DNA from: Clostridia bacterium
GTDB lineage: Bacteria; Bacillota; Clostridia; TANB77; CAG-508
Direction of reading: 5' to 3'
Assembly (NCBI GenBank): GCA_017429505.1
Contig: JAFROW010000009.1
Span: 1 to 64,000 of the forward strand
DNA length: 64,000 nucleotides
Shown here piece by piece: positions 27,495-37,208 of this stretch. Below the pieces are notes generated by a model. It was not told the origin of the DNA, did not search any database, and worked only from the letters and a program-made list of their open reading frames with translations. Positions within the stretch are counted from its first letter, which is position 1. The number at the start of each line of letters is the position of its first letter. The position numbers and the translations under genes are program-made.

Positions 27495-28415
27495 CTAATT
27501 TAATGTTGTAATATCTATTTCAGAAATATATCCAACATCATTATATTTAGCTTCTACTTTATATGTACTTGAATTTTTTATTAATTGATTACAATTTTTT
27601 ATTTCTTCTTGTGTCTCATATTTAGTATTATCTATTACAACAGCTATACTTAAATTTTTTCCAGTATTTTCAATGTTTCTTGTAATTATTGTCTGAATCA
27701 AATTTTTTACATTGTTACCATTTTGATTTTCTCCACAATATACATCAAATGTTTTATTATATGCATCTACTATTACTTTTTGGTTATTATCTTGCATCTT
27801 TTGAAATTCTTCATCAGTTTTCTTTATATCATAGGCCACAATTTTATACTGATTATTGATATTCATAAGATAAAATGTAAATTCGTTACTTGTTTTCATT
27901 TTTCCTGTTACTACAAATAATAGTTCAGAATTTTCTACTTTTTGAATTTCGCTTATAGTATCTATTTGCCAATTTGTATTTTCATCTAATACATTGTTAT
28001 TAATATAATCATTTATTTCTTTTAAATTCTCATCAGAAATTTCATAATTAATAATTTGTTCATCTGTTAAATTTGCCTTGCTCTTTATTTCTTTATAATC
28101 TGTATCAAAAGAACTTGTAGAGAATGTTGTTCCATTTACTCCTACTGTTCCAAGACCACTAGACATTAAATAAACAAACCCTAATGGATTTATATTATTT
28201 TTAATTTTTTCACTATCTTTATTATCTATACCACTAATAAAAGCTTTAATCACATCTGAATAATCACTTGTTTTGCCTTTATCTACTCTTATTTCATTAT
28301 TATCAGTAACAGTTTCATTAATATTTTCATTTTCTGTTTTTCCACATCCTGTCAAAACTACTAACATTGTGATTAACATTGCAATTATTCCAATTGTTAA
28401 AATTTTTTTCTTCAT
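27495..28415 (-). CDS. Lipoprotein, paralogue B
   Basis: 306 residues with lipobox L-T-G-C-G near residue 21-25 and the same signal peptide as the neighbouring lipoproteins. The mature part (about 35-306) has a helical N-half and a beta-rich C-half; no family recognised. The 5' leader AAGGGGTAGTAAAATG is shared with four other lipoprotein genes here. Confidence 0.8.
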   Translation of the reverse strand: MKKKILTIGIIAMLITMLVVLTGCGKTENENINETVTDNNEIRVDKGKTSDYSDVIKAFISGIDNKDSEKIKNNINPLGFVYLMSSGLGTVGVNGTTFSTSSFDTDYKEIKSKANLTDEQIINYEISDENLKEINDYINNNVLDENTNWQIDTISEIQKVENSELLFVVTGKMKTSNEFTFYLMNINNQYKIVAYDIKKTDEEFQKMQDNNQKVIVDAYNKTFDVYCGENQNGNNVKNLIQTIITRNIENTGKNLSIAVVIDNTKYETQEEIKNCNQLIKNSSTYKVEAKYNDVGYISEIDITTLN

Positions 28416-28548
28416 TTTACTACCCCTTTCAATTTTTATTACGTTATAATCTGTTACATTATATCACAAAATTTTAAAAAATTAAATATATTTGCAGATA
28501 AAAAAATAATTACATTTTCAGATGTATTTAATGTTTTTTTCAAAAAAT

Positions 28549-28577
28549 AAAACACCTACAATTTGTAAGTGTTTTTA
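28549..28577 (-). terminator. Intrinsic terminator of the lipoprotein gene at 28649
   Basis: AAAACAC / GTGTTTT stem with an AT-rich tail. Confidence 0.6.
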
Positions 28578-28648
28578 TTTCTAAATATTGTTGTAACATG
28601 CACTTTCAATCTATTTTAGAATTTCTTAACATATAAATAGTATATTTA

Positions 28649-29362
28649 TTATTCTATAGCTGGAACAAGTCCTGAACCAGAATTTTTTTCTTTTTGTGTT
28701 TCTTTTACACTTTCATAATACCTTCCTATACTTGAAATTGAAGAATCATAGATAATTTTTCCATTATTATTATTCCAAATTATAGTTCCCCCTGTTTCTT
28801 TTCCTTCATTTGAATAATTACTTGATATTGTAAATGAAGCATAACATATTGTATATTTTTTTAACATATCATTTAATTTGTCCCAATAATCACCAGTTTC
28901 AGCAGGTAAAGCAGATAAATCTTTATTTTCACTTTTATACATTTCTTCCATATCAGATTTATTATGTACAATGTAGAATTTGCTTAATTTGTAATTAATT
29001 TCAAATTCCTCCATTATGTCTATATACTTATTAAATCGATTTCTTAAATCGCTTTCTGATTCTGTTTTATCTGATTCTGCAAATTCTTTAGCATATTCAT
29101 TCATTCCATCAATATCATACATATTCATAATATCATTAACATTTCGGTTGTTAAGAGCTTTTATATATTCCTCTAATATTTCTTCATCGTTGTTAAATGT
29201 TTTACTTATTTGATTTTCATTGTTCTCACTGTTTGATATTTGATTTCTACTTTCAACAGTTTCATTAATATTTTCATTTTCTGTTTTTCTACATCCTGTC
29301 AAAACTACTAACATTGTGATTAACATTGCAATTATTCCAATTGTTAAAATTTTTTTCTTCAT
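28649..29362 (-). CDS. Lipoprotein, paralogue A2
   Basis: 237 residues, lipobox L-T-G-C, an R in the +1 position (C-R-K). Its body (A-L-N-N-R-N-V-N-D-I-M-N-M-Y-D) aligns with that of 26489-27142, with the same I-V-H-N-K-S / I-V-H-D-I-S segment. Secreted and anchored to the outer face of the membrane. Function unknown. Confidence 0.8.
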   Translation of the reverse strand: MKKKILTIGIIAMLITMLVVLTGCRKTENENINETVESRNQISNSENNENQISKTFNNDEEILEEYIKALNNRNVNDIMNMYDIDGMNEYAKEFAESDKTESESDLRNRFNKYIDIMEEFEINYKLSKFYIVHNKSDMEEMYKSENKDLSALPAETGDYWDKLNDMLKKYTICYASFTISSNYSNEGKETGGTIIWNNNNGKIIYDSSISSIGRYYESVKETQKEKNSGSGLVPAIE

Positions 29363-29390
29363 TTTACTACCCCCTTTAAATTCTTATATT

Positions 29391-29972
29391 TTAATGAACT
29401 CTATCTTCTATGTAGTGGATGATTTGACCATCATCATAAATTACATAATATTCTCCACCTTTTTCCATTACATAAAAAGTTTGATTTGTTTTTTCAGGTT
29501 CTCCATAGTTTCTGGTTTCTCTCTCCATTATAATATCAATCTTATATAAATTATTTCCTATTTTCTCAGTACTTTTTATTTCTTTCAAACTTGTTGCATT
29601 TCCATCAATGTATTTTTGCAATCTTTCAATATTATCTTCATTTTCTTCTTTTTCTGCATAATATTTTAATGTAGATTCTAAACCTTCTAGTTCTTCATTA
29701 TAAACTCTATCAAATTCTTCTAAATCTGATTTTCGAGTTTCACCGCTTTCCATTATTTTAAATCCAGCCCAGTCAATGCATTTTAATAGTTTTTCAGCAT
29801 CTCCATTCGTTTCGTAATTTTGCCAAAATTCTTCTAATTTTTTCTCGGCCTTAGAATTAGAACCATTATTTGAGGAATTTATTTCTCCATTTTTATTTCC
29901 ACATCCTGTCAAAACTACTAACATTGTGATTAACATTGCAATAATCCCTATTGCTAAAATTTTCTTTTTCAT
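29391..29972 (-). CDS. Lipoprotein, paralogue C
   Basis: 193 residues, same signal peptide and lipobox, then a single helical/beta domain with no family match. It is directly downstream of another member of the array and shares the leader sequence. Confidence 0.8.
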   Translation of the reverse strand: MKKKILAIGIIAMLITMLVVLTGCGNKNGEINSSNNGSNSKAEKKLEEFWQNYETNGDAEKLLKCIDWAGFKIMESGETRKSDLEEFDRVYNEELEGLESTLKYYAEKEENEDNIERLQKYIDGNATSLKEIKSTEKIGNNLYKIDIIMERETRNYGEPEKTNQTFYVMEKGGEYYVIYDDGQIIHYIEDRVH

Positions 29973-30058
29973 TTTACTACCCCTTTCAATTTTTAGTACA
30001 TTATATCACAATATTTAAAATTAGTGAATATATCTACATATATTTGTCAAATAAAAAT

Positions 30059-30121
30059 CTACCCTACAACTTTAAACTTGCCATCGTATTTAGATACTTG
30101 TATAATTGAATATTTAGACAT
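30059..30121 (-). CDS. 20-residue ORF or gene remnant
   Basis: ATG at 30121 with AAGGAGGG close upstream, then M-S-K-Y-S-I-I-Q-V-S-K-Y-D-G-K-F-K-V-V-G and a stop. It reads like the start of a longer protein, so it may be a truncated gene. The RBS lies in a hairpin (30126-30169). Confidence 0.4.
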   Translation of the reverse strand: MSKYSIIQVSKYDGKFKVVG

Positions 30122-30125
30122 AAAA

Positions 30126-30169
30126 TGAACCCTCCTTATTTAAAAAATTTGTCTAATAATTTGGGTTCA
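30126..30169 (-). promoter_or_regulatory. Hairpin covering the RBS of the 20-residue ORF
   Basis: TGAACCC (30126-30132) pairs with GGGTTCA (30163-30169). In the transcript the strand that contains GGAGGG is closed into the stem, so translation would be masked. Confidence 0.5.
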
Positions 30170-30237
30170 CTTCATATTATAAATGTTTTTTATATAAATT
30201 TATTTTAGATTTAACTCTGAATAAAAATGTATATATT

Positions 30238-30945
30238 TTATTTTTTTTCTAATGCCATTTTATTTGCTACATTTGACAATATATAAACACCTTGATATCC
30301 TATTCCGATATCAACTAAATTTCCCTCTTTGCTAAATATAAAAGTATTTATTTGATTATCTTTTCCATCTTCTGTAACAACCGCTAAATAATATTCATAT
30401 TTTGTATTTAATCCTTCTATATATTTTTCATCCCCATTAGTTGATACACCCATTGAACCTGAATAATTATTTTTCTTTAATTCATTTTTCAATTCGTCTA
30501 TTGTTTCTATTTTCTCTATATTATATATTTTATAATCTCTAATAGTGTTAATATGATTATCATCAAATATATATTCAATTGAATCATTAATATATTTTCT
30601 TAAATCCGCCTTTTTATCTTTGATTTTTAACCATAATTCTTCATTTTTAAAAGTTTCTGTTTCTAAATATTTATATTTCATATAATTATAAGAAGCATCA
30701 GTATCTATCAAATTAGATATTTTTTCAATATTCATTTCTTTTCTATATTCTTCATATTTATGTATAATATCTTCATTTGAAAGCTCTTGCGTTTGTTCTT
30801 GCACTTTTGTTTGATTTTCATTACTCGATATTTGATTACTACTTGAAACAGGCTCATTCTTTATTTCATTTCCACATCCTGTTAAAACTACTAACATTAT
30901 AATTAACATTACAATAATTGCTATTACTAAAACTTTCTTTTTCAT
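30238..30945 (-). CDS. Lipoprotein, paralogue D
   Basis: 235 residues with the array's signal peptide and lipobox L-T-G-C-G. The mature protein starts with a Gln/Ser-rich linker, then a helical domain (E-E-Y-R-K-E-M-N-I-E-K-I) and a beta domain ending near residue 225. No family recognised. It starts with AAGGGGT like the others. Confidence 0.8.
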   Translation of the reverse strand: MKKKVLVIAIIVMLIIMLVVLTGCGNEIKNEPVSSSNQISSNENQTKVQEQTQELSNEDIIHKYEEYRKEMNIEKISNLIDTDASYNYMKYKYLETETFKNEELWLKIKDKKADLRKYINDSIEYIFDDNHINTIRDYKIYNIEKIETIDELKNELKKNNYSGSMGVSTNGDEKYIEGLNTKYEYYLAVVTEDGKDNQINTFIFSKEGNLVDIGIGYQGVYILSNVANKMALEKK

Positions 30946-31014
30946 TTTACTACCCCTTTCTTTTTATTACAATATACTTTTATCCTAAATACAAAACACA
31001 CTTCATAAATTTTT

Positions 31015-32238
31015 CTAATTTCCTGTATATGTCATTTTAATTTCCATGTCCCAAATGGTGTTTCCTTCTCCTACTGAAAAAAAACCATAGTCTCCGTTAG
31101 TTGACTTTGTTCCAATTCCATCAAATGCTCCTTCTGGTCCAGTAACTTCAATACCATATAAAGTGTCTTTAGTTGCATAAAACGTTCCAGAGACCTTAAT
31201 GTTTCCATTTCCACCTTCTATTATTCTTGTATAAGTGTAAGTCCCGTTTGAATTTAGTACAAATGTTGCACTATATTCTTTATCAGCATTAAGTAGTTTT
31301 CCTTTTCCTTTATATGTTCCATATTTCAATGTGTATTTTCCAACTTTAAATCCTTTAGCTGACTCTTCTGCTATTTTTTCACGTTCTTCTTCTTTGGCTA
31401 CTTTTTTTGCTTCTTCTTTTTTGTTTTCTATTTCTTGAAGTTTATTGGCTACATTTTGCTTAATTTCATCCGTTAAAATATCATTATTATTTTTGTATTT
31501 TTCAGTAATCATTTTTTTTACAAGTTCATTAAGTTCTTTTAAAGGTGTACTTAAATATGTTTTACTGCTATAATTTTGCACATCATCGACTTTTACAAAA
31601 ATATCATCATAATTATAAGCATTACTTGAAGTTGTACTAGTTGTTTCATTCTTATTAATAGCTATTTTTTCCTTTGAAAATTCTTTATAAAGATTATTTC
31701 TTTCTTCTTCATCTTTCTTACTATTTAATTCTTTTTGATAATTCATATACTGAGTAAGTGATAAATAATTATAAGTAGGACTGCTGTCTGTTATATCTTC
31801 TTTTACATACCATAAATATTTATCCTCTTTTATATTATATAAATATTCAATATCAGTTTTTATACTTGTTCCCCAATAGACTTGTTTTACTTCATTATTT
31901 TCATCTATATAATAAACATTGCTATTATTCATTGTAACCGTATTATCACTATCAGGAATTGGTGATTCTGATTGATATTGAGTTATCATTATAGGAGTTT
32001 CATTATCTTCTTTTTGAATAAATGAAATCGTAGTTTCTAAGTTATTTTTCTTTGCAACTTGTAAATTTCCTTTTGATATAGCATCTTTTAATTTATTAAA
32101 ATACAAATCGCCCCATTCAGTACCTGTTGGCTGACTTTTTTCTTGTTTATTTTTAATTATAAATCCTATAATACCTAATATAATTAAAAGTAAAACAATA
32201 CATATTGAAATTATTATTAATCTTTTTTTATTTTTCAT
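31015..32238 (-). CDS. Membrane-anchored protein with a C-terminal lipocalin-like/beta domain
   Basis: 407 residues. One N-terminal membrane span (about 7-26), a long helical region with a charged coiled coil (K-K-E-E-A-K-K-V-A-K-E-E near 275-286), and a beta-barrel-like C-terminal domain (Y-T-L-K-Y-G-T-Y-K-G, then N-G-T-Y-T-Y near 325-332). The C-terminal pattern with repeated G-T-Y/F is seen in secreted clostridial proteins of unknown function. It precedes two further small membrane proteins. Confidence 0.65.
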   Translation of the reverse strand: MKNKKRLIIISICIVLLLIILGIIGFIIKNKQEKSQPTGTEWGDLYFNKLKDAISKGNLQVAKKNNLETTISFIQKEDNETPIMITQYQSESPIPDSDNTVTMNNSNVYYIDENNEVKQVYWGTSIKTDIEYLYNIKEDKYLWYVKEDITDSSPTYNYLSLTQYMNYQKELNSKKDEEERNNLYKEFSKEKIAINKNETTSTTSSNAYNYDDIFVKVDDVQNYSSKTYLSTPLKELNELVKKMITEKYKNNNDILTDEIKQNVANKLQEIENKKEEAKKVAKEEEREKIAEESAKGFKVGKYTLKYGTYKGKGKLLNADKEYSATFVLNSNGTYTYTRIIEGGNGNIKVSGTFYATKDTLYGIEVTGPEGAFDGIGTKSTNGDYGFFSVGEGNTIWDMEIKMTYTGN

Positions 32239-32281
32239 ATTATCCTTTTATTTCTCCCACAAAAATTATTAATATTATTTT

Positions 32282-32695
32282 TTAATATTGTTCATAGACA
32301 TAAATTTCTTTTACATATCCATCATCATCATAACTACACCATACTCTAAAAGTTTTATTATCATCTACATTATCATTGGATTTTAAGCCTTTTATAGAAA
32401 CAATTTGTTTTGTTTTTCCGAATGTAAATGCTAGTCTGCTACTTCTAACAGTTTTAATCAGTTCATTTACATCTTTACCACTAACACTATCACCCTCATA
32501 TTGAGTAAAATTTTTATTAAAACTTTCATGACTTTGTATTTTTTCTTGTCTTTCTTGTTCTTCTGCACTTATTTTAGAATTGTTGCCATTAATCCCCACT
32601 ATTGAATTTCCACCTAAAATAAACATCACCACTGCAATCGCTATTATAACACCCACAATAATTGATATGATTAGTGTTTTTTTACTTTTTTTCAT
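32282..32695 (-). CDS. Small membrane-anchored protein
   Basis: 137 residues: one N-terminal membrane span (about 9-27), then a soluble extracellular domain of about 100 residues ending V-K-E-I-Y-V-Y-E-Q-Y. No family recognised. AAGGAA precedes its ATG; it is likely in one operon with 31015 and 32740. Confidence 0.65.
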   Translation of the reverse strand: MKKSKKTLIISIIVGVIIAIAVVMFILGGNSIVGINGNNSKISAEEQERQEKIQSHESFNKNFTQYEGDSVSGKDVNELIKTVRSSRLAFTFGKTKQIVSIKGLKSNDNVDDNKTFRVWCSYDDDGYVKEIYVYEQY

Positions 32696-32739
32696 TTAAA
32701 AATCATTCCTTTCACAATTATTAATAATAATTCTTTACA

Positions 32740-33486
32740 TTAAACTTTGTTAATATAAATGTCATGATCTTTACCATCATCATCCTTAAAATGTATGTTT
32801 TCTCTATATACATTTCCGTTAGCATCCTTTTGTTTATAATTAGAATATGGGGTTATATTTCCATTTCCATCTGACATATAGCCATATTCCATTTCGCCAT
32901 CTCCTCCTAGCGAAGTAGCCACATCAAGTATATCTGGAGTTGCCTTAGCTGTATGGAATATTAAGCCAAAAATAAAGAATAAAAAAGATGCTAACCCAAA
33001 TAAGAATGTAGTAATTAACCTAAAGAAAACGCCAAATCCAGTATATCCATATTGCTTTATTAAAGCAATTCTATTCTTGTAATTAATTATTCCCCAAATA
33101 CCTAAAATCGTCATCCCTATTGTAGGTAAAATTTCATTTGCTGCAAATGAAGATATTATTTCATATAGCATTCCGAACATTGCAAATATTCCAAATGAAG
33201 CAAGAAAATCATACCATCTATAACCAACAACGAAGTGGTGCTTCTCATTTAATTTATATATTAATTTAATTATTTTAATAAGCAATGCTAAAGCAATGTA
33301 TGACAAAGTAAAAAGTAATATTAAACCTATGATTATTGATGGCCCTTTGCCAAATTTCAAATATACAACATTATTAAGATATTCATTGGTCTCAAAAAAT
33401 TTTAAAATGTTTTCACTAAATATCGAAATAACAATAACAGAACCTAATGTTCCAATTCCTAAAAATTTTAATATTTTTTTTATCAT
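32740..33486 (-). CDS. Multi-pass membrane protein
   Basis: 248 residues with about five to six membrane segments, a short Gly-rich cytoplasmic or external tail (Y-G-Y-M-S-D-G-N-G-N-I-T-P-Y-S) and no recognised family. It lies just upstream of the small protein at 32282 and downstream of lspA. Possible role in the lipoprotein or surface programme of this block. Confidence 0.65.
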   Translation of the reverse strand: MIKKILKFLGIGTLGSVIVISIFSENILKFFETNEYLNNVVYLKFGKGPSIIIGLILLFTLSYIALALLIKIIKLIYKLNEKHHFVVGYRWYDFLASFGIFAMFGMLYEIISSFAANEILPTIGMTILGIWGIINYKNRIALIKQYGYTGFGVFFRLITTFLFGLASFLFFIFGLIFHTAKATPDILDVATSLGGDGEMEYGYMSDGNGNITPYSNYKQKDANGNVYRENIHFKDDDGKDHDIYINKV

Positions 33487-33578
33487 TTTTCCTTCCTTTC
33501 AATTTTTATTATATTATAATATGTTACATTATATCATAAAAGCTAAAAAAATTAAATATTTTTGCAGATATTTTATTT

Positions 33579-34001
33579 CTAAATCTTTTGTTTTACTAGC
33601 ATAAATGTAATAGTAAAAATTCCTGTTGTTATGCATATATCTGCAATATTAAAGTTAGGGAAATTAAATAAATTTATATCTATAAAATCTATAACATATC
33701 CCCTAAATATTCTATCAATTAAATTTCCTATTGTTCCAGATATTATTAGAACAAATGGTGTGAAGTGCGTTATTCTTTTATTTTCTTTAATTATAAATAC
33801 AATTATAGAAATTAGGAGCAAAATACTTATTGTTGTAATTATATTTAAAGTACCTATACCAAAAGCTGCTCCAGTATTTTGCGTATATGTAATGTTAAAA
33901 AAATTTGGTATAATCTCAATATTTCTATTTATTACAAGAAGTTTTGTTAATTGATCTAATATTATTATAATTAAAGCTATTACATAGTTTCTTTTATTCA
34001 T
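33579..34001 (-). CDS. lspA: Signal peptidase II (lipoprotein)
   Basis: 140 residues with four membrane segments. It cleaves the signal peptide of prolipoproteins after lipid attachment. The catalytic aspartates are in G-N-L-I-D-R-I-F-R-G and F-N-I-A-D-I-C, and D-Q-L-T-K-L is at the N-terminus. It overlaps lgt by 8 bases, so the two consecutive enzymes are translationally coupled. The surrounding six or more lipoproteins are its likely substrates. Confidence 0.95.
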   Translation of the reverse strand: MNKRNYVIALIIIILDQLTKLLVINRNIEIIPNFFNITYTQNTGAAFGIGTLNIITTISILLLISIIVFIIKENKRITHFTPFVLIISGTIGNLIDRIFRGYVIDFIDINLFNFPNFNIADICITTGIFTITFMLVKQKI

Positions 34002-34782
34002 TTTTATTCTTAATCCTTTTATATATTAAAATGCTTCCACAAACAATACTTAAAATGATTGATAATATTTGTGATATTTTAAAATTTCCAAGCATTAAAC
34101 TATCTGTTCTTAATCCTTCAATAAAAGCTCTTATAATTCCATATAAAAAGAAATATATATATGTTAATTGTCCTGCATATTTTCTTTTATCCTTTTTTGC
34201 AAATAGAATAACAAATATTATAAAAGTACAGATGGATTCATAAAGAAAAGTCGGATGGACCTGAATGTAGTTTCCTTTTTCCATTATTCCCATTCTAAAT
34301 AAGCTATTTGTTTCTATTCCATGAGCTTCACTATTAAAGAAATTTCCCCATCTTCCTATTGCTTGTCCTAGTGGTAAATAGGGTGCAATATAATCACACA
34401 TATCTAAAATATTTATATTTTTCTTTTTGCAAAATAAAACAATTGTTAAAATTGCACCAATTATCCCACCATATATTGCTAAGCCACCATTTCTAATATC
34501 TAGTATTTCATTAGGATTTTGTATATAATAATCTAATTTAAATAATATAAAATATAGTCTTGCCGATATTATTGAAATAGGAATTACGAAAAGCAATAAT
34601 TCTAAAACATCATCAAATTTTATATTGTATTTCCCCTCATTTTTTTTGCAAAGTAAAATGGCTAAAATAAAAGCTATAACTATAAATATAGCATACCAAT
34701 ATATATCGATGCCAAATAAACTAATTGCTACTTTATTCAATTTTAAATATATCCCCAAACCTTCAAAATTTACTATATTCAT
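33994..34782 (-). CDS. lgt: Prolipoprotein diacylglyceryl transferase
   Basis: 262 residues with about seven membrane segments. It transfers diacylglycerol from phosphatidylglycerol to the lipobox cysteine. The signature G-R-W-G-N-F-F-N-S-E-A-H-G is present near residues 138-150. GAGG lies 4 bases before the ATG, and a promoter is found 30 bases upstream. First gene of the lgt-lspA pair. Confidence 0.95.
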   Translation of the reverse strand: MNIVNFEGLGIYLKLNKVAISLFGIDIYWYAIFIVIAFILAILLCKKNEGKYNIKFDDVLELLLFVIPISIISARLYFILFKLDYYIQNPNEILDIRNGGLAIYGGIIGAILTIVLFCKKKNINILDMCDYIAPYLPLGQAIGRWGNFFNSEAHGIETNSLFRMGIMEKGNYIQVHPTFLYESICTFIIFVILFAKKDKRKYAGQLTYIYFFLYGIIRAFIEGLRTDSLMLGNFKISQILSIILSIVCGSILIYKRIKNKNE

Positions 34783-34811
34783 AAAACCTCATTAAATTGT
34801 TATTTTGATGC

Positions 34812-34840
34812 ATTGTATCATAAAGAGAGATAATTATCAA
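34812..34840 (-). promoter_or_regulatory. lgt-lspA promoter
   Basis: -35 TTGATA (34835-34840), 17-base spacer, -10 TACAAT (34812-34817). It overlaps the hairpin at 34825-34853. Confidence 0.65.
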
Positions 34841-34853
34841 GTAACTATCTCTC
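34825..34853 (-). terminator. Terminator-like hairpin overlapping the lgt promoter
   Basis: 8-base stem GAGAGATA / TATCTCTC, downstream of the lipoprotein at 34886. Formation of the stem also covers the -35 element. Confidence 0.5.
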
Positions 34854-34885
34854 CTATAATCTGTAAGTGTTTTTTTATTTCATTT

Positions 34886-35918
34886 TTATACGTCTAATTG
34901 CCATATACCATTAGAATCTTGGTTAGTAAAATATTTACTTTCAATAGTAACAATAGGTCTCAATTCTCCTTTATTAGCAGATGTAAACAAAGGTGCAAAT
35001 CCTAAATAATTAGTTCCTAATGTACGAACACTCCACATTCCAAACTTTACGCCAGACAAACTACCGTCACCCTCAGTACATCTCGTAGCTACCCAATACG
35101 AATTAGTAAAAATCAAATTGTACGTTTCTTCTTTTATTGCTAATTTCCAAGCTTCTTCGTTCATCTTATAAAATGTAATTTGTGCATTTTCTTCATAAGT
35201 TCCTTCTACCTTTGTTCCATCAACTCCGTATTGGTTGCAATGTATTATTATTATTTTTACTTACACTTATTGTCAACTCATTATCTTTTGTTGTTAATTC
35301 ATTATTATATGTTTCACTTCCACCTATTCCATTACTATTAATTTTCCCATTTTCACCATGATTTTTTTCATATTTGAATATATATGGATAATGTCTACTG
35401 GTAATTTTATATATCTTACCATAATTACTATCTCTATTCCTTAATTCTTCTGCTCTATCTGTAAATAAATCTTCAATGTCCTCTATATTAATACTTCTTG
35501 CAGATGATTTTAATTTTGAATTACTATACAATTTTTTTGCAATATCATTTAGTAAAAAAACTCCATTGTTATAGCCAAGACTTCCACTTAGCGCCAATTC
35601 ATTTACTGATTTATCGGAAATCAATTCTACCTCACCATTTGAAATTTTTAATACTCTCCATTTTAAGCTATTATCTTGTTTCATTATCTGATCATAATTA
35701 TGACCACTATATTTTTCAAGAACCTCATAGTCTTCTGAATTATCTGGGACATAATTTACATAGTCCCCAACTTTAATTTGAGATGCTGAATTATTTTTAG
35801 ATATTTTAGTATTATCTTGTCCTTGACCATTGTTTTCTTTGTTTCCGCATCCAGTTAAAATAACTAAAATAGCAATTAATATTGCAATAACCCCTATTGC
35901 TAAAATTTTCTTTTTCAT
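34886..35918 (-). CDS. Large lipoprotein, split by an in-frame CGG (+1 shift restores it)
   Basis: Starts at an ATG (35918) with the array's signal peptide and lipobox L-T-G-C-G. Frame 0 runs 230 codons to C-A-A-C-C-A-A-T-A, then CGG (35228-35226), one Ser codon and a stop. Skipping the C gives P-I-G-V-D-G-T-K-V-E-G and 113 further residues to a stop at 34886. The restored protein is 343 residues: a linker, a domain with W-R-V-L and V-E-L-I-S (about 85-105), A-R-S-I-N-I-E-D-I, and a C-terminal part with N-S-Y-W-V-A-T-R and W-S-V-R-T-L-G. The two halves share that domain style and cannot both be complete by themselves. The family is not named with certainty. Confidence 0.75.
35226..35228 (-). 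other. In-frame CGG, +1 recoding site 3
   Basis: Frame 0 reads ATA CGG AGT then stop. Omitting the C gives ATA GGA GTT (Ile-Gly-Val) and 112 more codons. Confidence 0.7.
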
Positions 35919-36046
35919 TTTACTACCTCTTTCAAATTTTTATTACATTATATCTCAAAATTTTTAAAATAAAATATGTTATTCCAGTTTTATAATATCA
36001 ATTTGTAGGTTCATTTTGTTATATTATATTTTTTCTTGTAGATATA

Positions 36047-37198
36047 TTATTTTAAATAAGAATAAGCATGATTTACATATACCTTATAACTTGTAGGATT
36101 TAAAGTTTTTCCGTTACTATCTTTTGGAAAGTCAAATTTTAGCTCATTTATAGCTCCTACATAAAATCTGTAATATTGTAGTGTCTTTGTTTCCGCTCCA
36201 ATTATTTTTCCATTATTATCATAAAAAACAATTCCAACATTAACAAAGTCTAAACGCCAATATGATTTATTTTTAACTTTAACTATATATTGATTACTAC
36301 CTTTAGTTACACTTTCTACCAAAACCATATTTGCAGCATGTCTTTTATCTTTATCATCAACTTTAGTAACTTCACGTCTATTATTTGCATTATTATTTTC
36401 CCCAAGTTTTAAATGATATGATGAATATGTTGATGGCAATCCATCTTTTCTACAAAGGAATCTTCCAATAGACGTTGCTCCTGCTTCTAACGCAAAATTA
36501 TATATGTTACTGTCACATATTTTTTTACCTTTTTTATCATAAAAAGTTCCATCTATTCTTATATCAACGGCATAATTATTGTTGTTTTTTAATTCTGCAA
36601 GTAAGTATTCTCCGAGTATGGTAGTTTTTACCTCTACATTACTAAAAACAATATTTTTCACAACAACATTGCATTTATATTTTTTATTACCTACTTTACC
36701 AGTAATTACAGCTGTTCCTGCATTTTTTGCAATAACTCGACCATATGAATTAACAGTTGCTACATTACTATTACTTGATTTCCATTTTACTTTTTTTGAA
36801 GTTCCAACTATTTTTAATGAATATGCATCTCCAATATTTAAAGTTTTATTTGATTTATTTATATGTAAATTCTTTACAGTAATTTTGCATTTATATTTCT
36901 TACCACCAACCTTAGCTGTAATTGTAGCTGTTCCTTTTTTCTTTGCTGTTACTTTTCCTTTTGAATTTACAGTTGCTACTTTTTTATTACTTGATGACCA
37001 TTTTACTTTTTTAGATGTTCCTGTTATTTTTAGTGTATATTTTTTTCCTACATTTAATGTTTTCTTTTTCTTATTTATTTTTATACTACTTGCTGCTTGT
37101 ACTGTAGATGTAATATTTAAGTTTGTAATTACTATTGGCATTGCAAGTAATGTTAATACTATGAAATTAACTGCTAATACTTTCTTTAATAATTTCAT
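36047..37198 (-). CDS. Secreted protein with two Big2-type Ig-like domains
   Basis: 383 residues with an N-terminal signal peptide (about 1-35). Two consecutive bacterial Ig-like group 2 domains (about 37-110 and 112-180) show the family pattern K-W-S-S-S-N-K-K-V-A-T-V-N and G-T-A-T-I-T. A C-terminal domain of about 190 residues follows (N-N-Y-A-V-D-I-R-I-D-G), which also recurs in secreted clostridial proteins. No membrane anchor, so it is secreted or wall-associated. It precedes a BspA-like protein on the same strand. Confidence 0.85.
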   Translation of the reverse strand: MKLLKKVLAVNFIVLTLLAMPIVITNLNITSTVQAASSIKINKKKKTLNVGKKYTLKITGTSKKVKWSSSNKKVATVNSKGKVTAKKKGTATITAKVGGKKYKCKITVKNLHINKSNKTLNIGDAYSLKIVGTSKKVKWKSSNSNVATVNSYGRVIAKNAGTAVITGKVGNKKYKCNVVVKNIVFSNVEVKTTILGEYLLAELKNNNNYAVDIRIDGTFYDKKGKKICDSNIYNFALEAGATSIGRFLCRKDGLPSTYSSYHLKLGENNNANNRREVTKVDDKDKRHAANMVLVESVTKGSNQYIVKVKNKSYWRLDFVNVGIVFYDNNGKIIGAETKTLQYYRFYVGAINELKFDFPKDSNGKTLNPTSYKVYVNHAYSYLK

Positions 37199-37208
37199 TT
37201 TTATCCTC

